This document shows positions 1 through 12,300 of a stretch of DNA of 64,000 nt, piece by piece. Under the pieces are notes generated by a model. The model had not been told where the DNA came from, did not search any database, and saw nothing but the letters and a program-made list of their open reading frames with translations. This DNA is from Mya arenaria (Eukaryota > Mollusca > Bivalvia > Myida > Myidae): NCBI RefSeq assembly GCF_026914265.1, contig NC_069124.1:12851723-12915722 (forward strand), in the 5' to 3' direction. A program made the position numbers and the translations under genes. Position 1 is the first letter of the stretch. Each line of letters starts with the position of its first letter.

Positions 1-89
1 TCTCATGAATTAATGAATTGGGTCATAAAAATCGCACTAAATTATTTTTGTTCATTACTTGACAAAAGCATTACATTTCATTCATATTA

Positions 90-345
90 ATATTTATGCA
101 AAAAGCTACAGAAACAAGCTCTGAGTAGCAAAAAGTTTAAACAGAAACCCAGTTTAGTAGCACTGGGCAAACGCCAAAGACATAGAACACAAAATCACAG
201 ACAAGAAACATAGAAGAACATCACAAAACTCCACAAACAGCACAGTGCATACATACTATATATACATGTATATATATAAAAAATAGGTATGTTTATCAAG
301 AATTGTTAGGTACCGCCATGGAAAGGTCAGTAAAATGTAAATTTA
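90..345 (+). repeat. Dispersed repeat R1, copy 1
   Basis: This segment matches the reverse complement of 19,130-19,370 almost base for base, with small indels. Shared landmarks include GCAAAAAGCTACAGAAACAA, CGCCAAAGACATAGAACA and AAGAATTGTTAGGTACCGCC. Two copies in opposite orientation, one here and one in a receptor intron, mark it as an interspersed element. No terminal repeats or coding sequence are visible, so I cannot assign a family. Confidence 0.7.
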
Positions 346-3300
346 CTGGGGGTTTAAACCAGTTTATGTGCACAAACCTCAATCTTATCCCAACAATCCT
401 TAATAAAGATAAAACGCAAAAGGTAAATCTTATCAAAGTATGCATTAGCTTGAGGAAACTTATCAATAAAACAAATAATAATAAACGTAAAGGTAAACCC
501 CAAGTACTTCTATGATTAGAGATCCCAACTCTATCTGCAGACGGAGGGAAACGATTCAGAGCACCTAATGCAAAAACTTTTCAAAGGTACGATGCAGTCA
601 TTGTAAGAAACTATAAATATCCCACACAGTCTGCCTTATAAAATAAAAGGTTTAAAACTGTATGATCATAGAGTTTCATAATAAAAAGCATCATTGTACT
701 AAAACTGGGAACAAATAAAGAAAACATTATTAAAAATAAAAGCGACATGTATTCGCTTATCTATCCAGCCAAATGATTTGAAATGTAAAATATTTGAAGA
801 AAATGAAGACACATCCCAAACCACACCGAGTCAGCCAATCAAAGCGCTGAAAGCGCTGCAAGACTGTCGGTGATTAACTAAAGCAAGCAAACACTACTGC
901 AAAGTTTTTTCAAATGAAACGTGATCAAATGATTTCATGCAAATGACGAACACTCTTTAAGGTAGATGAAGAAAGATAAATGTGATTATAATAAGCACAA
1001 ATATATTGGCCCTACTTAATCATGTATCCAATGGCCTACAAGATTCTTAATTCAAGTTTCCTGAGTTTGAACTGCTTTAAATTAGTTAAATGCATATTCA
1101 TTATGTTAAAATTGCTTCAATTTATGACGTCACTTATAACAGTTTCAGCAAGCAATTACATTCTTTCATTCCATTAGGGTCCGTTGAAGCCAATGCCTTT
1201 AAAATGCAAATACAATACAACTATACCCAAGATTCAAGGGACATACTAAAATATGACTTTAAATGATGCTCTTTCAAGCCTAAAAATGCCTCCCAGAACT
1301 TCTATCAACATAGTCCACATATCTACAAAATTTGTGTACGAGTTACTTTCTTTGATATAAAAGTGAAAACAAATCTGCATGGTGCTGTGGCATCATACCA
1401 TGAAAAAAACTAATATCTTTAAAATTTGTTTTCTAGTGTGTTTTTATTATAAAAGTGTAAATAAATCTGCATGGTGCTGAAGAAAAAAAACTAATGTCTT
1501 AAATTTCTAACCTGCAGCATTAATTAGCACCATGTTGTCAAGAATATCTGGACAATTGAATGAAATATGCATGGACCGAAATGACAGCTGGTTTTTTATT
1601 GACAAAAGATGCCTTTGAGGCAGTTTTAAGATTATGTTATTTAAAGTATGAGGGTAGTTGGTACAGTTTTCAATCATATTCAGATGATGGCTGATATTTG
1701 CTGATAAACATGTATCCTCTTAGCAGCAGGGAATAAGTACATGACATAGTTTTAATGACCATTACTGGAGTTGTGACCTTGACCTCCAAATCCAAAGGGG
1801 TTATCTGCTGGTCACCCCAAACCTAAATTTCAATTTTGAAGGCCATGGGTGCAGACTTTGTAGAGTTGTCACACAGGCAATCTTTTTGCGTTCAAGAGCT
1901 GTGACAAATCAATAGGGCTTACCTACTGGTCAGGCCCAACCCCAAAGTCAAGTTGTTGAAGGGCCATGGATGCAGGCTTTGTCCAGTCATTATTAGTACA
2001 ACCTTAAAGCAATCATGGTCACTGTGAGCTTGACTTTTGACCCAATACACCTTCCTGTTCAAGGTCGCTGTTACCTTTGACCATATTACCCATAAAATCA
2101 AAAGGGGTCATCTACTGGTTAAACCAAACTTGCATGTCAAGTTTGACAATAGGTCTAGGAATTGTAGAGTTATCACCCGGAAAAGCTTTGGTCTACTGTC
2201 AGACAGACGGACGTAGCGGCCAACATGTGCAAATCAATATACTCCTCTTCTTTGAAGGGGGCATAAAAAATTGAAATTGATTAAACATTTTTGTTTATTA
2301 TGTTAATTAACTTACACTACATACATCAAGTACCATTTTTATATTTTCGAATGCTCAATTGGGCATGTACATGGGTTTTGATCTGACTATGAACATGAAA
2401 CTACATAGTGATGTTCCCTCCTATCAATTCTAAATTTAAGTAACCATGAGAAAAAAGCATGTTTTCACTGCACCATGAATAAATATGTCAAACAAAATAA
2501 ATGTCAAGTTATTCAAGATCAATTTAACACTGTTCTTTTGATGATTTCTGTGCATTCCTGACTGCAGGTTTTTCCCATTTTCCCACACAGTTATTTCATA
2601 TTGGCCTTACAAGGTCAGATCTTGAGTTGGGTCTTCATTGATGGACACTATCTCTTTATCTCCACAGAAAACACACTGGTGCAAGTTTCACTGCAACAAC
2701 TGCAAAAAAGTTCAATTATTTTTATTGGATTTAGGGAGTCTTTAAAAGTTTTAAAGGGTTCATATAAATTAATGCATTTTTTTCAATTTAATGCATTATC
2801 ATGCTGGACTCTTTGACACTGATGGTTAAAACAAAGAAGGCATATGATTTGTGTACAGATTAAACATTATTAATTATAAATGTGTTCTTTAATTAATAGA
2901 TAAGTGGCAACAATTTCCCCAGTTAAAAAGCTTACATCTGTATATCTGCAGATTAATAATTTGCATTTCTTTTGCTTTGATAATTGAAGTCAAATGAGTT
3001 AGGCATGATAATGCATTCAAATAAGAAATATAAAATTCTTCTCAACAGATGCTAAATTATAAATGATTATGATATAACTGCATAGTTAGTGGTATCCATA
3101 ACTGCTCAGAAATGCTCCCTATGACAAACTAAGTGCTGGTGTAAGGCCAGGGAATGGTGCTGCTCCAACCAATAGCGCAATTCTTCCTACAGGTGGACCA
3201 GCTCCTCAATATGGTTTCTGTCATGGCAGGGATAACAGTATGTTATATGCCCTTTTCTACTTTCCAGAGAATTAATCTTCCAATCTAAATTTCAAATTTA

Positions 3301-4374
3301 AGAACAAATTTATACATATGCACATGTAATGTTGTTAAAAACAAACCATTTAGATGTCACAAAACTATAGAATTTTAGGTGAGAATTAAGCCAAATCAAA
3401 ACATTTAGTCATTTAAAGCTGCACTTTCACAAATTAACTATTTTTACAACTTTTGTATTTTTTGTCTTTGAATGACCTATTTTTTGCAAATATCTGCAAA
3501 TCAGTAATATAAGACTACTGACAAAATATTAGATTGCAGACTTCCATATTTCAGGTCGAAAACTAAGGTTTTATGTCTTTAAGGGTTACTAACGGTTTAA
3601 GAAAAATGCATAAAACATTTTGAACTTAAATATACACATTTTCTGACTAATTTATTGTCAGCAATCTTATATGAATGGTTAACATGCATTTTCACATAAA
3701 TTGGTCTTTTTTGACTGAATTAATATAAGAAAGCAGCGGTCCACTTTTTCCAGTTGTCTGTTATGACCAGTGTTCAGAAACTCGCATAAAAAAATCATTA
3801 CAAGACCAAGAAATAAAAAAAGAGTTGGTAAAACAGACAATCTGTGAGAGTGCCGCTTAAGCATTGAAAGTGATATGCATCATCAGCCAACTGCAGACCT
3901 ATTCACATCCTGGCTACACAACCAGTACATTCATCAGCTTTACTGATTCAAACCAGGCACATTCATATTGGTAGACTAGCATTTTACCATTCTGTGCTGG
4001 CCACTAAAGTTCTCATTTGAACTAGAATTCAAAATGTATATACCTTTGTTCTTTTTTTTGCCACTCTTGTTTCAACTGAACTTCCTAAATGAATGAGAAG
4101 TTTCAAAAAATAATTACAATATCTCAGCAAATACCTGCATTTATGTGTTTCTTGTGCAATCTGTCAGCTTTGGTAGGCTCAGATTTCATTTTGTCCATCT
4201 CAATACTTATAATCTTCTAGTCTGATGTATTGCAATCCGATTTTTAAGTCAGGTCAGGTAGCTATTTCAGCTTTGTTCCAGATGATTGTATCAGACGATG
4301 TTAGCAATACTAGCCCTGTATCCAGGCACTTCTCAATCTGAAAATTTACAAAAGAACATGGCCTGTAATATTTA
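346..4374. other. Gene-poor stretch with dispersed repeats
   Basis: I see no convincing gene here. The stretch holds an R3 repeat (1,525-2,277), a short local duplication around 1,365-1,500 built on AATCTGCATGGTGCTG, and AT-rich sequence. Two exon-like pieces were noted. On the plus strand, about 3,109-3,236 lies between CAG and GTATGT and has an open Gly/Pro/Ala-rich frame. On the minus strand, 4,337 down to 4,254 follows a good TTTTCAG acceptor and encodes 27 residues then TGA. Neither has a recognisable partner exon or homology I know. Confidence 0.4.
1525..2277 (+). repeat. R3 repeat element, copy 1 (AAGGTCA-rich)
   Basis: The segment is homologous to 39,507-40,424. It begins near CACCATGTTGTCAAGAATAT, carries diverged internal units with TGACCTTGACC and GGTCATCTACTGGT motifs, and ends in ACATGTGCAAATCAATATAC followed by CTCCTCTTCTTTGAAGGGGGCATAA. 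The left GCCCCC terminus seen in the other copy is missing here, so this copy is 5' truncated or diverged. It is a non-coding element of a type widespread in bivalves (family memory, not a search). Confidence 0.7.
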
Positions 4375-4520
4375 ATAAAAAAATCATAATTGTCAACCCC
4401 TGGATGATGGGTTCTAAAGTAAACCTGTGAGAAAAGATGCTACTTGTATGGTGCTTGAACCCACAACCATGTGAACACTTGCATGGAGATCTTTCAAACT
4501 GAGCTAACCGGGTAACTGAT
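4375..4520 (-). mobile_element. tRNA-derived SINE
   Basis: Read on the minus strand, the segment starts with GTTACCCGGTTAGCTCAG and, about 50 nt later, GTGGGTTCAAGCACC. These match the A-box and B-box of a tRNA-type RNA polymerase III promoter. An unrelated body of about 70 nt follows, ending in AT-rich sequence near 4,375. The order of A-box, B-box and non-tRNA tail is that of a tRNA-derived SINE. No target-site duplication was resolved. A plain tRNA gene is unlikely because the acceptor stem does not close. Confidence 0.6.
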
Positions 4521-4599
4521 TTTTAGGCAGTTCCCAGCTTGGCTCTACAATTGACAGGTGCATTATACATATAAAGACAATAAACCAAACACTTGAAGC

Positions 4600-5133
4600 C
4601 AAAAAGTGGGTAGCTATTCCGATTGGGATTCCGGGTCAGATAAATATCTAACATATGAGTGATGTACACAAAAAATAAAAACTGACGTATTATTATGAGT
4701 TTGATGAGTGGTTTTTTTTTCATTTCATACTGTCAAAACATAATGATATAAACTGTTATACATGAAGAGCACCTGCAAGGCTGGGGTGCATAGATTTACA
4801 ACAATCGGAGCCTTTTGGCCATGGCCAAATTGTTACGATTATATATACAAAAGGTGACTGGTCTCTCGAAGTTTACCTGAGATGGTCGAGTTGTTATGCT
4901 AGGTAAAATGGTTGTGTTTAAATGCATGAAATGCTTTTTTGTGAAAAAAAAATGTTGCACTTATATGGTAATAACTAAACTATGAATATAAACCTTTAAT
5001 ATCTATTTCAAACATATAGTACTTATCTAACTACGATTTCAATATCTTTCAAACCCCACCCTGATTTGCACAAACCCGATTAGACGTTAAGGATTGGAAG
5101 AATCCCATATAACACGTCTATTTTTTTAGACTA
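4600..5133 (+). mobile_element. R2 inverted-repeat element (MITE-like), copy 1
   Basis: This copy shares its order of motifs with 5,377-7,176 and, inverted, with 48,929-49,632: AAAAGTGGGTAG, GGGATTCCG, CACCTGCAAGGCTG, CAATCGGA, then ATTGGAAGAATCCC and a terminal TTTTTTTAGAC next to TA. The left end is missing or diverged. The family has short terminal inverted repeats of type GTCYAAATAAT flanked by TA, as in TA-targeting MITEs. There is no transposase, so it is non-autonomous. Confidence 0.65.
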
Positions 5134-5809
5134 TTGAAGCACATATGTTCTTTTTTGATGGTTGAGACGTTTCCGGTTAAACAACAATTAAAAATGCGAA
5201 ATAATTTTAGTGAATAATCAACTCTGAATTGAAAGTAACATGTTGAAGTGAAGGATTTGCCACATATATATAATGTATATATATATATATATTTATTTAT
5301 TTTATTTTTTTCGTCGTAAAAAGAGTCCGTCATCGTACAAATATTAAGACTAAGAGATGTAGATCAGCTAGGTGTACCTTCTAGTCCAAATAATTGTACG
5401 TTGAAAGATTTTTTTACGATTTTTGATACAGCAAATTCTTCACGTACAAATTGTTTTGTACGAAAAGTGGGTAGTTATTCCGATCGGGATTCCGAGTTAA
5501 AGCATATTGCGTCTATAACATATCATACAAACAAGAAATATTACCAGATAATGTTATTTAATATAAATTCCGTAACCAAAAAGTAATATCCAGCAAATAA
5601 TTATGAGCTTGATGGGTTTTTTCTTCACTTCATTCTGTCAAAACATAACAATATATACATGAAGGGCACCTGCAAGGCTGCAGTTCACAATTTTACAACA
5701 ATCGGAACATATCGGCCATCAATTGTAACAACATGCCATCTTCGGTAAGCTTCGTGATAGTCAATTCCTGTTGGATACTGGTAGAGGTGTTCCGATTGTT
5801 AGGCGATGT

Positions 5810-6806
5810 CGGGTCAACTCGGCCAAATTACCTTTTCGGCCTAGTCCTTTTCGGCCTTCTTTTGAAAGGAAAGCGTGTCTATGGTATTAAGTTGTTCACA
5901 CCTAAGTTTGCGCAATTATTTAGAGCCGTGTGAGAGTGTTTAAATGAACGCCGACAACACCTTTGATAATTGAAAATTTCAAAGGATGTTAATGATGTTT
6001 TTAAACTAATTAAAGCTAATTATTTTACCTGAGTTTGTAACACAGTTAGGCAACGTCAGCAGGCTGTGGATTTTGACTGGTGCCAGCGATGGCAACACAG
6101 AACTTGCGGAACAGGTTAGAAGTTTTGTATTTGCATGAACATGATTATATTTAGAACTATATGTATTCAGATTATGTATGATTATAATAAACTTACTGAT
6201 ATGATCTGTTCATGAACAAGACTGTTGCTAAATTATTTTTAGTAAATTATGTTACTTTAATTGGAGTGTCACTTACGGTAATGTATTGGCACGTGTCAGG
6301 ATGTCATTTCATTATTGATACCGCAACTTGTCATAGAAAAAGGGACAAGGACGCCCAAAAATGCATGTTTCACATGTTTATACTGTGGTCAATTTTATAT
6401 TTCAATTTAGTTTTAATAATAATAATGATACGATACATGCATGAAATGATATTTTTCAGGGATCTCCTACGACGAGTACAGACAGGCGTCCAAGATGTGT
6501 AGGGATGTGATGATGTCATTTGCGGATTTGTAGAGATCAACAATTATTGTTATGTTTTATTATTCAATGTGTGTTGGTTGCAGTAGAGTGTATTAGATTC
6601 GGAAATAAATATTTTAATACATCATATTTCTCATTCTTTCTTTCATTTTGTCTCTTGAGGAAATAGAATGTCTGAAAAAAATATATACAACATTACTGTC
6701 GTCTTATATACATATTCACAAATAAATATGAGTATAATAATAACAATACAAAAAGTAGGCCGAAATGGTAACTGGGCCGAAAAGGTAATTTAGCCGAGTT
6801 GACCCG
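5810..6806. mobile_element. 997-bp DNA transposon with about 31-bp terminal inverted repeats
   Basis: The left end CGGGTCAACTCGGCCAAATT and following ACCTTTTCGGCC is matched by the reverse complement of the right end with one mismatch over about 31 bp. The right end adds a second GGCCGAAA-type motif. The element interrupts R2 copy 2. I could not find a clear target-site duplication. The interior is AT-rich and carries two exon-like pieces and an AATAAA (next entry), but no transposase catalytic core, so it is non-autonomous. The superfamily is uncertain; the zinc-finger piece hints at a MULE-like origin. Confidence 0.75.
6046..6533 (+). pseudogene. Two-exon zinc-finger-like remnant inside the TIR transposon
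   Basis: Exon-like piece 6,046-6,114 follows AACACAG and ends at G|GTTAGA; piece 6,460-6,533 follows TTTTTCAG and ends in TAG. Joined in matching phase they read a segment containing DWCQRWQHRTCGTGISYDEY and then about 20 more residues to the stop. The Cys-x2-Trp-x-His-x3-Cys spacing resembles a zinc-binding (PHD-like) segment that I recall from bivalve MULE-type transposase proteins. AATAAA follows at 6,604. It is probably the tail of the element's former transposase or a captured host exon. Upstream coding sequence is absent. Confidence 0.4.
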
Positions 6807-7176
6807 GATTCTGTTAGGCCATGGCCGAGTTGTTACGATTATATTATCTCGAAGCTTGTCGGAGGTGGCTAAATTATTACAATTGGGTCAAGATGTTCAG
6901 CTAGGCATAATTGTTGTCTGTGTCAGTCAACTTTCCTTTTAATGGAGTAAGGTAAATAATGTGTTTTAATGCATTAAATGCTTGTTGTTGTTTTTTGCAA
7001 AATAGCTTTACAATCCCATGGTAAAATATGAATAAAAACCTTTATTATCCATTTCAACCATAAAATACTTCACTTAATACAATTTCAGTATTTTTCAAAC
7101 ACCCCCGCTTTGTGCACAAACCCGTTTCGACGTTAGGGATTGGAAGAATCCCGTATAAAACGTGTATTATTTCAGA

Positions 7177-7739
7177 ATAATGTACTTGTACCTTCGTGTC
7201 CGATATCGATCACTTCCTGGCAGCTCATTTCTGGATTGTCTCCATCTAAATTTAACATTTTTAGACGCATACATTGATGCCATTTCTGCTTCGACTGATG
7301 TTGAAGCAATAACACTAAATACAGGTCGGTTATTTTGTAGAGGAACGTGTTCGAAGTAACATTCAATTTCATTTCCGCACAATCGCCGCCATATTGTGTA
7401 TGACTTTAAAAACTACACCCTATAGTGCATAATAACAATAGGCATAACGTTGAAACACTGTGATAGTTATAATCCAAATAACTTACTCAAACAAATACAA
7501 TAGTTGGATTGCTACTGAAAAAAAATCATTCGAAACATAAAAGCTATTTACCCAAATAGCAAATGACATGAACTCTTTTACCGCGTATGATTTATTTCTT
7601 AATAGCTTTCATTCATAAAATATGTTATTTGCCGGGGATTGCCGGGTCAGTCTTTATTGCCGGGATATGTGTGACGTCACACGGGGTGCAAACATGTGGT
7701 GTAGCTTACTATTGGTTGTAGGGTAGAATGACTTCGTAT
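7177..7739. other. Unassigned stretch; possible short exon on minus strand
   Basis: On the minus strand, two overlapping frames are open for about 65 codons between 7,382 and 7,167, one starting with ATG at 7,372 and ending at a donor-like AAG|GTACAAG. An ATGGCGGCG sits just upstream but stops after seven codons. I recognise no domain and cannot find a following exon, so this could be the first exon of a gene broken by the R2 insertion or chance. The rest of the stretch shows nothing. Confidence 0.25.
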
Positions 7740-8480
7740 GCAAATGCTATACTTTCATTATTTTTCATTATTTTGTTCAATAAAACTCACCAAATTGCAA
7801 GTACAGCTATACTAAGAGTAACACGCAATGTTTGTCATAAAACAGCGTCGCCGTTCAACTTGCTAGTACGATTTTGTTTTGCGCAGATCAATTTCGTACT
7901 TGTACCAACTAGCTTTATTCAAGATGTGTTGGAAAACTTGTAATTGCCACTTCTTGTAATGTCAACAGTAGTGCCTATGAACTAATTAAGTATTGATATA
8001 TCATTAGTAAACCATTTATTATACATTATAATCATGCGAACCTAGAGGTTGTATAGCTACAAAAGGTGATGTTTGTGTAAATCGCATTAATCAAAACCAT
8101 TATCCAAATTAAAAACGTTTATCTGGAAAATACCTATTGGTCACAGAAATTGTTTCTATTCGAAACAACATTATATTTTCATCCATCAATTCCAGAAAGT
8201 GTAAGCAGATATTTATCAACTTGCATACCAAATTATATCGCGGTTAGCATGCATATCCCAAGTTGCCGGCATAGAGGATAAAATAAATTTGTAGAATTTG
8301 ACATTAATACACGCTTGCCTCGAGTCTGTAACGAGCCTTGCCAGTTAGAGCACCTCAAAGAGAAAAAAACATCAATCAGTTCCATTAAGTGAAAAGGACA
8401 AATCTTTTTCTCTCAAAGCATTTTGCACACAAATTGTTTTGACGGTTTGTCCACAGTTAAATTTACAATGACATGGAGAA
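7740..8480 (-). promoter_or_regulatory. Orphan upstream flank of a third receptor unit
   Basis: The segment aligns in order with the upstream flanks of both receptor copies (23,800-24,640 and 41,870-42,495). Shared anchors include GTTTTGCGCRGATCAATT, CTGGAAAA followed by TTGGTCA/TAGGTCA, CATCCATCAYTCCAGA (also in copy B), and ACGCTTGCCTC with GTAACG (shared with copy A). No signal-peptide exon or other receptor exon lies to its left, where TE-rich sequence begins. It therefore marks the edge of an older tandem unit whose receptor body was lost or lies outside. Whether it keeps promoter activity is unknown. Confidence 0.6.
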
Positions 8481-9393
8481 CATTAATACTCCATAGCTGG
8501 TTGTCGTTACAAACAAGTGTGGGCTATTCTTTATGATTATATTTAAATTTCGTTTGGTGATTCTGAGTAAATTATTAATGAAATGCTGTTACGGCTACGG
8601 TAAGAGTAACCGCGGTATTGGTCGAAACATTTATAAATATGGGGTTAAAGAATGGAACATTTCAGTTTTTGATTTATCAAATAATAAGCAAAACAAATAA
8701 ATTGTGACAAATACGTCAAAGACCGAAACTGACTGTTAAACAGCATGATAATAACATTATACACGTGCACCAACAAAACTGAAGTATCAGTTAGTAGAGG
8801 CAATGGCCCGGTATGTGACTAGTTGTATCTATTAGTAATTAAACAATAATATTAAATTACACGTGCAAAAGATATTGCTACTACAAATTATTGCTTGTAG
8901 GATTGATAGAAATGATATTCTCTGTGATTTGAAATTGTTGATCAAATAATTAAAAGAAACAATACATACGACTAGAATTAACCTAATCGACAAAATATAT
9001 TAACGTCAACTGTTAAAAAAATGTATTCTCACAAAGGTAAAATAAAGATACATATTGCACATTAGATTGAGCAAGGTTCTAACGTGTGCACCAAACTGGC
9101 CTATACAAGCACCTACATGAAAGAAATGTAAAACAAAGATAGCAAACGCCGCCCTTTAACCGAAATTACAAATAGTGATTCCGTTGTCCTCGGGTTAAAT
9201 CCATATATCGGAGTTAGGGAAATGTATCATCGTCAAACGCAGACTCCCAACTTTTGGACTCCTGGCTGCTCAATCCTTATCCAAAATTGTAACTTCGGTC
9301 CACGTGTAAATCGCACGAGATACGTTCAATGGCTCTAGATAATTTGTCAAGAGGGCGTTCCAACTAGGTGTATGCATAATGGTGACCTTCCTG

Positions 9394-12300
9394 TTATTCC
9401 TCCAGATTCTCGGACGGGCCGCTGCTGCTGGTATGAAATGACACAAGTGAGTAGTAGATCCAGAACACGAGGTTAAACATGAGGAAGGTCACAGGGAAGA
9501 GCAGACGCGAGAGTTTGTCTACCCGCCGGGCCGCAATGTTACCAACGCTCTCTCCGGTCTGGTCATCCTGCTTGATATTGTCCTGCAAAACATGACAAAT
9601 TTGTCTTAAGTAAAATTAACAGTACACGCCTGTTGGCGTAATGGTTATACTCTTTAAATGGTTAGAAATACGGTATTCGAGGGAAATAAGTAACCGTTTT
9701 GACGTTTAAGTGAGAGTGTCAATGAATAACAGATATTGTAATGGTTTATTCGTTTAAGTATATCGATATAAAGGTAAAGGCTACTTTAGAACAAATACGG
9801 GAAATTAATGAAACATGATTATTCTGTTTCAAAGTCGTCATCGACTGTTTTCCCCACCCTTACATGCACGTACCGGTTGTAGTTCTAAGGATCGGTCCCG
9901 TGCAAGTGAGTGCCCCTTCAGTGCTCGACGTGCCACAACGTTGACGTACGAGTATTCGACCAACGCTACAAACACGAATATCAGACACGTAAACATCCAC
10001 ACGTCTATTGCCTGCAAATTGAAAGCAGTGTTACTTACGCTGAATGAAGTTATTGTAGCAAACGGCCACAGAGCTTTCGATAAACAGCTTGACTCGAATT
10101 GTAAACAAATGACCAAAAGTGCATGGTTAGTTTGTAATAGTTTCGTATAAGTACAATGTTTATCCAATCGTTATCAAAGTTGGTAGCAGTGTTTAAAAAC
10201 GACCAAGCAAAAATACCAAGCAAAAATAACCTGCTAGATAGCATCCACAGACTTAAACGTTATGGCTCTTCAATTTAAAACAAATGACAACTTTGTGGAA
10301 CAGCATATGTTTATGCAACAAAATATGGTGAAACTAACTTGATTCAGTCCAATATTAAAAGATATATCCAGTTACATCAGTTTTACCAATAGGCCTAAAA
10401 GGGCCGCTCAAAACGTATTCCATTCGCGAAATACTAATTCCCTAAAAACGTTTGAATGAGGAAGATAATCAGTGATCATTGATGGTACAAAAACAACAGT
10501 AGGAACGACGACGAAGTAAGCAACACAATCGCTACCTTCACATATGAGACCTGCGGGAGCGACTGGAGTGCACCGGAACTCTGGGTCGTCATGGTGAGAA
10601 CAGTGAGGACGCCAAGAGAGATGCGGGCGGGAACGGCGTCGTGGTCCACCCAGAAGGACACCCAGGAGAGCACCACGATCAGGATGGACGGCACGAACAC
10701 TTGAACGATGTAGTAGCCCATCTTCCGGTCCAGCTGAATGAAGCCCTGGATACACGCGAACTTGTCTGGAATATGGAAGGTCATGAACATGTAAGGTCAT
10801 GTTTAACTTATGTTACATTGTTTAAGTTGTTTTTATTACAGACCATCAAGACTGCAGAAACTGTTGTATGTGTGCGATTATTTCAAAGGCAGTCAAATTG
10901 ATAAATAATTTACATGGTCCAGCTTATGTTACGGTGCTGCAATGAAGTTGAGCATGGCAAATGATGGCCGGGAATCACACCCATTCGGATAGTTATGGGG
11001 TAATAACCAACTTGCCACACCGGTTCTCCGCGGGTTTTTTTGACAACACAACCATGAGGTGACGCTAAAGTGACAAATTCACATGTGATGTGTCTAACCG
11101 TGTTAAAAGTGAAATAATACAAATGGTTATTAATTGATCATATTTCTAAACGTTTGATTTGTCAATCTCCAAGCCAACGAATATAAGAATGAACGTTACG
11201 TTGGTATACCATTTCACGAAATATCAAACATAGAACCATTGTAGTTTGTCGGGAATTCCCTATCTTCTGTGTGTGTGATTGCAAAACCCCATGTCTTTAA
11301 TATACATGTAACATAAGGACCCTGTAGCACTGTTATACACTGTACTGTCTTTTTCAAACATATTAGTTTAAGTCTAAAGTACACGGTGAAATAAAAAAGA
11401 AAATGGGTGCAAAAATATCAACCACAGAAGTTAAATAGCTTAAATAAAAATGTTTATGCAATTTATCAACCATACGGAATGAGTTCTTTCCTATAAGACC
11501 CATGAGTAGTTGAAATATTTTTCTGTACACATTTTTTACTTTCAATTTCACTTATAGAGCGTATCGTTAAACTAAAGCGTTCACATTACTTTCACCAAAG
11601 CTTTCCTCGCACGACTCGCTAAAGGCGTTGTCAGCTACTTTTGCGCCAAAGTGTGGCATTTCCAAGTTATTCAAGCGCACAGGATGAGGCCCGTCCCATC
11701 GGTAGATGACGTTGTCAGTTGTGTAACCGTCTGGTATGAAACATAACGTTTGTTATTTATAAAAACCGTTTTCACTCTTTAGTTAGTCTGTTGAAATTTA
11801 AAGCTATTACTAATATTCAGTTCGCATGCTCGCTAGCTGTGATATCGATGTGAAAGGCTATCAAAGGTGAACAACCGATATTAGTTGCAAGGCTCAAAGC
11901 ATGAGTGATTTAACTCCTTCTTTTCAATAAAATATTTATCATAGATGCCGAAGAAGAAAGGACATTCTCGCCTGATGTCATGCCGATATAAAGGCCTTTG
12001 TATTACTTATATCCAATGTGTCCATTTCCGTCCGTCCTCACTTCAGTAAAATGCACTTTGCAAATTATATGTGCTTATGTTCAATAACTTAACATCAGGA
12101 TATTTCAGCAGACTTACAGCTAGCCAGTAAAACGGGGCAAGTCTGGACGTCCATGGGGTATTTATGTAACTGCATAGAACAACTCAGCGTCAGAGACAAC
12201 CTGAAATTATCATATATATTTTATGTTCATGGGACAAACCATTTTTTTCCGGAGCAAATCTCGGAAACTACTTGCATAAATAGACTGAATCAAAGAACAT

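Larger units (their letters stand above)
5377..7176 (+). mobile_element. R2 MITE-like element, copy 2, split by a TIR transposon
   Basis: The left end is TAGTCCAAATAATTGTACG at about 5,371-5,400. The body follows the R2 order up to about 5,809, is interrupted by the TIR element at 5,810-6,806, and resumes with TGTTAGGCCATGGCCGAGTT through ATTGGAAGAATCCCGTATAA and a decayed right end near 7,176. The nested arrangement shows that R2 was in place before the TIR element landed. Short open frames inside recur in the other R2 copies but decay differently, so I treat them as non-coding. Confidence 0.7.

Noticed and set aside
5401-5586. 61-codon frame that recurs in R2 copies
   Set aside because: Similar sequence occurs in the R2 copy at 49.2-49.6 kb but with different interruptions and no coding-type substitution pattern visible; more likely element sequence than a gene.
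9630-9680. tRNA-like A-box (TTGGCGTAATGG) downstream of receptor A M3 exon
   Set aside because: The B-box is poor and no cloverleaf or SINE body follows; too weak to call.
10641-10901. 86-codon plus-strand frame, repeated at 32,207-32,413
   Set aside because: It is the antisense of the conserved M1-M2 receptor exon in both copies.
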